Assembly (NCBI RefSeq): GCF_040939125.1
Contig: NZ_CP162495.1
Location: forward strand, 248,001 to 312,000
Direction of reading: 5' to 3'
From: Clostridium sp. BJN0013
GTDB lineage: Bacteria; Bacillota; Clostridia; Clostridiales; Clostridiaceae
DNA: 64,000 bases
Of the stretch, positions 58,388 through 64,000 are shown piece after piece. A program made the translations under genes and the position numbers. Under the pieces are notes generated by a model. That model did no database searches. It saw only the letters and a list, made by a program, of their open reading frames with translations, and was not told the DNA's origin. The first letter of the stretch is position 1, and each line of letters begins with the position of its first letter.

Positions 58388-58529
58388 ATTAAGTGATTCT
58401 TAGATTCAGGTAGATTTTATATAAAATTTTTCACCCTCTGAATCTTAGAGGAAGTTATCTAAGGACATAGAAGTGCTTATCTTCTATTTTGAAAAAGATG
58501 GAAGTTAGCAATAGTAGCCCTTTGATAAA
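58388..58529 (+). repeat. Intergenic repeat, full copy, diverged
   Basis: AAGTGATTCTTAGATTCAGG at the left and CCCTTTGATAAA at the right. The left hairpin still pairs (TTAGATTCAG with CTGAATCTTAG). It lies 13 bases after the dCMP deaminase stop. Confidence 0.75.
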
Positions 58530-58556
58530 CAGAAGATATGATTAAGGAAGGTTAAT

Positions 58557-59585
58557 ATGAATAATTTATATCTATTTGCAATAGTATCGACAGTGTTTTC
58601 AGTTATACTTACACCAATTGTTAAAAAAATTGCTTTAAAGTTAAAGATTATAGATATGCCAGAGGGCAATAGAAGAATACACAGTAAACCTACACCACTT
58701 TTGGGGGGGTTGTCCATATATTTTTCCTTTGTGATTACTTTATTGTTGAAGAAAGGAAATCTTACAAGGGCAGAAATAGGGCTTATATTAGGTGCTACAA
58801 TAATAGTGATAGGTGGATTTTTAGATGATAAATTTGATATAAAACCTCGATATAAATTAATATTTCAAATTGTAGCTGCTTTAATTTTAATTATCTATGG
58901 GGTAAAGATAGTATTAATTACTAATCCCTTTAGCAGCGTATATCAATTTATCGATGTGGGAGTAATGTCTCTTCCATTAACTATAATTTGGGTGGTGGGT
59001 ATTACCAATGCTTTAAATTTGATAGATGGTTTAGATGGTTTAGCATCAGGGATTGGGTTAATATCCTCCTTGACTATTTTAATTATAGCATTATTAAATA
59101 AAAGATATGAAGCTGCAGTACTTGCCATTATATTGTGTGGGTCTATACTTGGATTTTTACCCTATAATTTTAATCCTGCTTCTATATTTATGGGAGATAC
59201 AGGGGCACAATTACTTGGATTTTTACTTGCATCTATATCCATTGAAGGAGCCGTAAAATCTGCGGCAGCATTTTCTATAGCAGTTCCTATTCTTGCACTT
59301 GGAATACCAATATATGATACTCTTTTTGCTATGATAAGAAGAAAGATAAATGGTAAACCTATTATGCAAGCTGATAGAGGGCATCTTCACCATAGACTTC
59401 TTGATATGGGATTTAGTCAAAAACAAGCTGTTGGGACAATGTATGCTATAAGTGCAGTACTAGGTAGTCTTTCTATAATAGCTATGGAAATAAAGGTACA
59501 GCTATCTTATTTTCTTCTAGTGATAATTATGGTGATTTTAGTATTTATAGCTTGGAAGGTTGGATTTTTTGAACATAAAGATTAA
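58557..59585 (+). CDS. tagO: Undecaprenyl-phosphate GlcNAc-1-phosphate transferase (MraY/WecA/TagO family)
   Basis: The 342-residue membrane enzyme has about ten helices and the family's cytoplasmic motifs: PLLGGLSIYFSF, GGFLDDKFDIKPRYKL (Asp pair), ITNALNLIDGLDGLASGIG, FMGDTGAQLLGF and the ADRGHLHHRLLDMG loop with the HxHH motif. It moves sugar-1-P from a UDP-sugar onto undecaprenyl phosphate to start teichoic acid or polysaccharide. AAGGAAGG precedes the ATG. wecB follows 45 bases on, which supports a wall polymer role. Confidence 0.92.
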   Translation: MNNLYLFAIVSTVFSVILTPIVKKIALKLKIIDMPEGNRRIHSKPTPLLGGLSIYFSFVITLLLKKGNLTRAEIGLILGATIIVIGGFLDDKFDIKPRYKLIFQIVAALILIIYGVKIVLITNPFSSVYQFIDVGVMSLPLTIIWVVGITNALNLIDGLDGLASGIGLISSLTILIIALLNKRYEAAVLAIILCGSILGFLPYNFNPASIFMGDTGAQLLGFLLASISIEGAVKSAAAFSIAVPILALGIPIYDTLFAMIRRKINGKPIMQADRGHLHHRLLDMGFSQKQAVGTMYAISAVLGSLSIIAMEIKVQLSYFLLVIIMVILVFIAWKVGFFEHKD

Positions 59586-59630
59586 GGTATCTTTCAATTA
59601 TATTAGATACCTAAAGATGGAGGTTTTAAT

Positions 59631-60779
59631 ATGGATAAACTTAAAATTATTACAATATTTGGAACAAGACCTGAAGCAATAAAAATGGCTCCCTTAATCA
59701 AAGAGCTTGAAAAAAGGCATAGCATAGAAAATAAGATATGTGTTACAGCTCAACATAGAGAGATGCTAGATCAGGTTCTAAAACTTTTTAATATTATACC
59801 TGATTTTGATTTAAATATAATGAAGAGCAATCAAACATTGACAGGTATAACTAATAAGGTACTTGAAGGTCTTGAAGAAGTATTTGATAAAGAAAATCCA
59901 GATTTGGTACTTGTTCATGGAGATACCACTACTACATTTGCAGGAGCACTAGCAGCTTTTTATAAAAAAATAAGAGTAGGTCATGTAGAAGCAGGTCTTA
60001 GAACTTATGATAAATATTTTCCTTTTCCAGAAGAAATGAATAGAAAACTTACAGGAGATATAGCCGATCTCCATTTTGCACCAACATCTGGTTCTAGAGA
60101 GAATCTCCTTAGGGAAGGAGTGCCTATGAATGAAATATTTGTTACTGGGAATACAGTAATAGATTCAATGGAATTTACTGTAGAGAAAGAGTATGTATTT
60201 AATACTGCTGAATTGAATAATATAGATTATCATAAAAGTAAAGTAATAATGGTAACTGCTCATAGGAGAGAAAATTGGGGAGAAGGCATTGAAAATATTT
60301 GTAATGCATTAAAAAAAATAGTAGAAGAAAATAAAGAAGTAGAAGTAATCTATCTTGTACATTTAAATCCTAAAGTGAAAGATATGGTATATAAAATACT
60401 TGGAAATGTTCCTAGAGTTCATCTATTAAATCCTCTGGATACTAAAGAAACTCATAATTTAATGGACAGATGTTATATGGTTATGACTGATTCTGGAGGA
60501 CTCCAGGAAGAAGCTCCACATCTTGGTAAACCTGTATTGGTGCTTAGAAATGTAACTGAAAGACCAGAAGCGGTAAAAGCAGGTACAGTAAAATTAGTTG
60601 GCACAAAGAAAGAGGATATAGTAAAATTGGCAAGTGAACTTATATTGGATTCTAGTAAATATGATATGATGAGTAAAGCTGTAAATCCTTATGGAGATGG
60701 CAAGGCATCAAGAAGAATAGCTGCAGCTATTTTGCAGTACTTTAACATAGAAAAAGGAGAATATGAGGAATTTATTTGA
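59631..60779 (+). CDS. wecB: UDP-N-acetylglucosamine 2-epimerase (non-hydrolysing)
   Basis: The 382-residue GT-B-fold enzyme interconverts UDP-GlcNAc and UDP-ManNAc. It has IFGTRPEAIKMAPLIKEL, TAQHREMLDQVL, VHGDTTTTFAGALAAFY, VGHVEAGLRTYDKYFPFPEE, VTAHRRENWGEG and TDSGGLQEEAPHLGKPVLVLR. ManNAc would feed linkage units or capsule. GGAGG lies before the ATG. It is the last gene of the run that starts at tagO; the thiolase promoter follows. Confidence 0.96.
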   Translation: MDKLKIITIFGTRPEAIKMAPLIKELEKRHSIENKICVTAQHREMLDQVLKLFNIIPDFDLNIMKSNQTLTGITNKVLEGLEEVFDKENPDLVLVHGDTTTTFAGALAAFYKKIRVGHVEAGLRTYDKYFPFPEEMNRKLTGDIADLHFAPTSGSRENLLREGVPMNEIFVTGNTVIDSMEFTVEKEYVFNTAELNNIDYHKSKVIMVTAHRRENWGEGIENICNALKKIVEENKEVEVIYLVHLNPKVKDMVYKILGNVPRVHLLNPLDTKETHNLMDRCYMVMTDSGGLQEEAPHLGKPVLVLRNVTERPEAVKAGTVKLVGTKKEDIVKLASELILDSSKYDMMSKAVNPYGDGKASRRIAAAILQYFNIEKGEYEEFI

Positions 60780-60873
60780 GTATACTATGTTTAGGTTAGT
60801 GAATTAAAAAAATATATAAAGTAATTATAGAAGCGTATAATAAAAAACTGAGATTTTTTCATATAAAAAAACT

Positions 60874-60891
60874 TTGTGTTTTTTTTAACAA
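60874..60891 (+). promoter_or_regulatory. Candidate Rex operator upstream of the first thiolase
   Basis: TTGTGTTTTTTTTAACAA agrees with the Rex consensus TTGTTAANNNNTTAACAA at 11 of 14 fixed positions, with one half-site perfect. It lies five bases before the -35 box, in a 23-base block (60869-60891) that is repeated exactly at 63239-63261. Rex is known to control thlA in C. acetobutylicum by the NADH/NAD ratio. Confidence 0.5.
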
Positions 60892-60896
60892 CAACA

Positions 60897-60925
60897 TTGA
60901 CAACGTTATGATTACTTAGTATAAT
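60897..60925 (+). promoter_or_regulatory. Strong promoter of the first thiolase
   Basis: TTGACA (60897-60902) and TATAAT (60920-60925) are exact consensus boxes 17 bases apart, about 85 bases before the ATG. Confidence 0.85.
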
Positions 60926-61009
60926 GAACTTGTTATTAGGTTAAAATGTTGACATCATGTAGGTTAAGTTTCAGTTAAAAAGAAAATAAACTTTTAGGAG
61001 GATTTACTT

Positions 61010-62185
61010 ATGAGAGAAGTAGTTATTGTAAGTGCAGTGAGAACAGCTATAGGAAGTTTCGGTGGAGCTTTGAAGGATGTTCCTGCAGTAGAACTAGGAG
61101 CTGTAGTTATAAAGGAAGCAGTAAAAAGAGCAAATATTAAACCAGAACAAGTAGATGAAGTTATATTTGGAAATGTAATACAGGCAGGTCTTGGACAAAG
61201 TCCAGCAAGACAGGCAGCTGTAAAAGCAGGTATTCCTGTGGAAGTGCCAGCATTCACATTAAATAAAGTTTGCGGTTCAGGCCTTAGATCAGTAAGCTTG
61301 GCAGCTCAGGTTATAAAAGCTGGAGATGCTGATGTTGTTATAGTTGGCGGAATGGAAAACATGTCTGCTGCGCCATATCTACTCCAAAAAGCTAGATGGG
61401 GACAGAGAATGGGAGATGGAAAGTTAGTTGATTCTATGATAAAAGATGGACTTTGGGAAGCATTCAATAATTATCACATGGGGATTACAGCTGAAAATAT
61501 AGCAGAAAAATGGAATTTAACGAGAGAAATGCAGGATGAATTTTCAGCAGCATCACAACAAAAAGCAACAGCGGCTCAAAAAGCAGGAAAATTTAAAGAT
61601 GAAATAGTACCAGTAGTTATTAAAACTAAAAAAGGAGAAAAAGTTTTTGATAATGATGAATATATTAGACCTGAAACAACTGTTGAAACATTAGCAAAAT
61701 TAAAACCAGCATTCAAAAAAGATGGAACAGTTACAGCAGGTAATGCTTCAGGAATAAATGATGCAGCAGCAGCATTGGTTGTTATGAGTGCAGATAAGGC
61801 AAAAGAACTTGGAATCAAACCACTTGCAAAAATTGTTTCTTATGGAAGTAAAGGATTAGATCCAACAATAATGGGATATGGACCATTCTACGCAACAAAA
61901 TTAGCACTTGAAAAAGCTAATATGTCAGTGGCAGATTTAGACTTAATAGAAGCAAATGAAGCATTTGCTTCACAGAGTTTAGCTGTAGCGAAAGATTTGG
62001 AATTCGATATGAGCAAAGTAAATGTAAATGGTGGAGCAATAGCTCTTGGACATCCTGTTGGTTGCTCAGGTGCAAGAATACTTGTTACATTACTTCATGA
62101 AATGCAGAGAAGAGATGCAAAGAAAGGTCTTGCAACATTATGTATAGGCGGTGGAATGGGAACTGCTCTAATAGTTGAAAGATAA
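61010..62185 (+). CDS. thlA: Acetyl-CoA acetyltransferase (thiolase)
   Basis: The 391-residue biosynthetic thiolase condenses two acetyl-CoA to acetoacetyl-CoA, the entry to butyrate and caproate formation. Catalytic Cys 88 lies in [12 protein letters not shown], the His in [12 protein letters not shown], and the second Cys in [30 protein letters not shown] is also typical. AGGAGG precedes the ATG. It has its own strong promoter with a Rex-like site and a strong terminator, so it is monocistronic. A near-identical paralogue begins 1354 bases downstream. Confidence 0.97.
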   Translation: MREVVIVSAVRTAIGSFGGALKDVPAVELGAVVIKEAVKRANIKPEQVDEVIFGNVIQAGLGQSPARQAAVKAGIPVEVPAFTLNKVCGSGLRSVSLAAQVIKAGDADVVIVGGMENMSAAPYLLQKARWGQRMGDGKLVDSMIKDGLWEAFNNYHMGITAENIAEKWNLTREMQDEFSAASQQKATAAQKAGKFKDEIVPVVIKTKKGEKVFDNDEYIRPETTVETLAKLKPAFKKDGTVTAGNASGINDAAAALVVMSADKAKELGIKPLAKIVSYGSKGLDPTIMGYGPFYATKLALEKANMSVADLDLIEANEAFASQSLAVAKDLEFDMSKVNVNGGAIALGHPVGCSGARILVTLLHEMQRRDAKKGLATLCIGGGMGTALIVER

Positions 62186-62202
62186 AATAAAGGATATTAT
62201 TT

Positions 62203-62240
62203 AAGTCACCTGTATGTAAAACAGGTGACTTGATTTATAT
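62203..62240 (+). terminator. Thiolase terminator
   Basis: AAGTCACCTGT (62203-62213) pairs perfectly with ACAGGTGACTT (62221-62231), then GATTTAT. Confidence 0.85.
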
Positions 62241-63238
62241 AGTTAGAATACTTATATCTATATGGTATAGATTCAAGAGACTTTTAATGTAGCTTATTTT
62301 TCCTTAAGATAATTTATATACTTTAAAATTGAAAATAAGCATAAAAATTATCTCTGTTTAAAATTAGACTTTATGTTTTTTTAAAATTGTTTTTCTTATA
62401 TTTATTGCAATATTTACACAACAAGAAAGAAACATAGAAAATTAAATTGTTCTAAGTATTTAGTTTATCTCAAATGGTTGTTAATATAGGGATTTATAGT
62501 AGCAATTACAGTAAAATAATGTTAGGTAAAATATTAAGGTGTGTAAAAAATTTTGTTTATTCTCTTTCTTTAGACGAAAATTTAAAACTAAGTTATTTGT
62601 AAAGTGATATTAAGTTTACCGGATAGAGTTTAGTTATATACCAGTATCATGAAGTACATTATATCTAGGTTTTGAGTATAATATACTTGCCAATGAAAAT
62701 ATAAGACAATCTTGAGGAATAACCTGAGCGATTATTAGTATTCTATGCAGAAACAAATAGGATTTGTTCTATCCACTTTGTAGTCATTAAATTTTCAAGT
62801 ATAGCATCTTCATTTACTGTTTCATAGATAAATTTTAGATTTCTTGTAATTTTTTTACTGAATATATCCAGTATATATTTCATAGTATACCTTAACTAAG
62901 GATATACTGTTTTTATTGTTTTTAAATCTATTATGTCTGTCAAACATGGAATGCAAAAATGTACTAAATATCTTTTTTTATGTATGAGGAAATTATTTTT
63001 AATAAAGTCCTTCTTTTTATTTATATATATATAAAGATTTTATGATGTCATTACTGTTATTTAATAAACTAATGAGACAAAAATTAGAATAATAAATAAA
63101 AAAAGTAAATATAAGTAATTTTTCTAATTTAAAATATCTTAAAATAAAGCATATTTGGTCATTTTAAGTTAATATACTTATATATAATTAAATAACTTAA
63201 GGAATAGTATGAAAACTTTCCATAAACGTGCGTTTATT
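62241..63238. other. Long AT-rich gap between the two thiolases
   Basis: I see no gene on either strand in this ~1-kb stretch. It does contain a second terminator-like hairpin at 62884-62908 with a T-rich tail, and a lone TATAAT at 62677-62682 without a good -35 box. This suggests a non-coding transcript or a decayed gene between them. Confidence 0.5.
62884..62924 (+). terminator. Terminator-like hairpin in the thiolase gap
   Basis: AGTATACCTTA (62884-62894) pairs with TAAGGATATACT (62897-62908) with one bulge, followed by GTTTTTATTGTTTTT. No gene ends upstream of it. Confidence 0.65.
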
Positions 63239-63243
63239 AAACT

Positions 63244-63261
63244 TTGTGTTTTTTTTAACAA
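63244..63261 (+). promoter_or_regulatory. Candidate Rex operator upstream of the second thiolase
   Basis: This is the same 18-base Rex-like site as at 60874-60891, inside an exactly repeated 23-base block, six bases before the -35 box. Confidence 0.5.
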
Positions 63262-63267
63262 GAGATA

Positions 63268-63296
63268 TTGATAAAAAATTAATTAGTTAGTATAAT
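63268..63296 (+). promoter_or_regulatory. Promoter of the second thiolase
   Basis: TTGATA (63268-63273) and TATAAT (63291-63296) are 17 bases apart. The layout copies the first thiolase promoter, but the leader to the ATG at 63540 is longer (about 240 bases). Confidence 0.8.
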
Positions 63297-63539
63297 TAAA
63301 ATGTATTAGAATTGTATGAATTAAATGAATTATTTTAAATAATGTTGTTTAAGTTATAAACTTAAATAATTGTGAAGTAATATCATACAATTTCATCATT
63401 TATAGAAATTTTCTTAATAAATTATTATAGTTTGTATTTAAAAATATAAGCACTAATATCTAAAACACTTGAAATTTGATTGATCTAGAGCTTTACGAAA
63501 TATTTAAGTTTAAATAAATTTATTAGGAGGGCTTGTTTT

Positions 63540-64000
63540 ATGAAAGATGTAGTTATTGTAAGTGCTGTAAGGACAGCTATAGGAAGTTTTGGAGGAACTT
63601 TAAAAGATGTTTCTGCTGTAGATTTAGGAGCCATAGTTATAAAAGAAGCAGTAAAAAGGGCAAATATTAAACCAGAACAAGTAGATGAAGTTATATTTGG
63701 AAACGTAATACAGGCAGGTCTTGGACAAAGTCCAGCAAGGCAAGCAGCTGTAAAAGCAGGTATTCCTGTAGAAGTACCAGCTTTTACACTAAATAAAGTT
63801 TGTGGCTCAGGACTTAGAACAGTAAGTTTGGCAGCTCAGATTATAAAGACTGGGGATGATGATGTAGTTGTAGTTGGTGGAACAGAAAATATGTCTGCTG
63901 CACCATATCTACTTCCAAAAGCTAGATGGGGATACAGAATGGGAGAAGGAAAAATAGTTGATTCCATGATAAAAGATGGACTTTGGGAAGCATTCAATAA
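63540..64000 (+). CDS. Second acetyl-CoA acetyltransferase, N-terminal part
   Basis: The frame runs off the window after 153 codons. The product is nearly the same as the first thiolase, with [12 protein letters not shown] holding the catalytic Cys 88; differences include Gly-Thr for Gly-Ala at 19-20 and Asp-Asp for Ala-Asp near 107. AGGAGG precedes the ATG. DNA identity is very high in parts (for example 63661-63720), which suggests recent duplication or gene conversion. C. kluyveri is known to have three such genes in tandem; a third would lie beyond this window. Confidence 0.95.
   Translation, partial: MKDVVIVSAVRTAIGSFGGTLKDVSAVDLGAIVIKEAVKRANIKPEQVDEVIFGNVIQAGLGQSPARQAAVKAGIPVEVPAFTLNKVCGSGLRTVSLAAQIIKTGDDDVVVVGGTENMSAAPYLLPKARWGYRMGEGKIVDSMIKDGLWEAFN

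Overview
The window is AT-rich Firmicute DNA from a spore-forming Clostridium. Spore-coat kinases, yabG, sipL, spoIIR, ypeB and a gerK-type germinant receptor show sporulation. Two tandem acetyl-CoA acetyltransferase genes at the right edge, next to the rho-prfA-upp-wecB housekeeping block, suggest Clostridium kluyveri or a close relative. The species call rests on remembered gene order and was not tested by a search. No rRNA, tRNA or CRISPR array was seen.

Layout. 0-13 kb is accessory: the end of a LacI-type regulator, a DedA membrane protein, a rifampin-phosphotransferase-like gene (rph), an IS110-family element, a TetR regulator with two operators, a 1352-residue SF1 helicase with a C-terminal nuclease-like domain, a mannose-1-phosphate guanylyltransferase, and two small DNA-metabolism genes. 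13-16 kb holds a radical SAM protein and an orphan solute-binding protein. 16-25 kb is a spore-coat cluster: GT4 glycosyltransferases, CotS-type kinase-like proteins, YabG, then veg. 25-40 kb holds sipL, the cyanophycin pair cphB-cphA, ispE, a germinant receptor, spoIIR, a diacylglycerol-glucosyltransferase-like gene and ypeB. 40-60 kb is the conserved pyrG-rho-rpmE-DUF1385-prmC-prfA-zip-tsaC-ywlE-rpiB-upp-dCMP deaminase-tagO-wecB order, interrupted by a chemotaxis receptor and a second, apparently identical IS110 copy. 60-64 kb holds two thiolase genes with near-matching promoters and Rex-like sites.

Most notable. (1) The two IS110 copies both sit at the core CT of the same 10-bp sequence, which on the other strand is a Shine-Dalgarno sequence (AAGGAGGAAT) directly upstream of a gene. 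Their right and left ends, if joined, make a consensus promoter (TTGACT-N17-TATAAT) reading into a structured non-coding leader that repeats both element ends. This fits a bridge-RNA-guided recombinase whose programmed target is the ribosome-binding site. (2) The first insertion splits what can be reconstructed as a tetR-rph operon with an ATGA overlap. (3) A small group I intron-like RNA lies between the Shine-Dalgarno sequence and the start codon of cphA. (4) The B and C subunits of the germinant receptor are fused in one reading frame with an internal lipobox. (5) A structured repeat of about 150 bp occurs eleven times, whole or partial, mostly just after stop codons.
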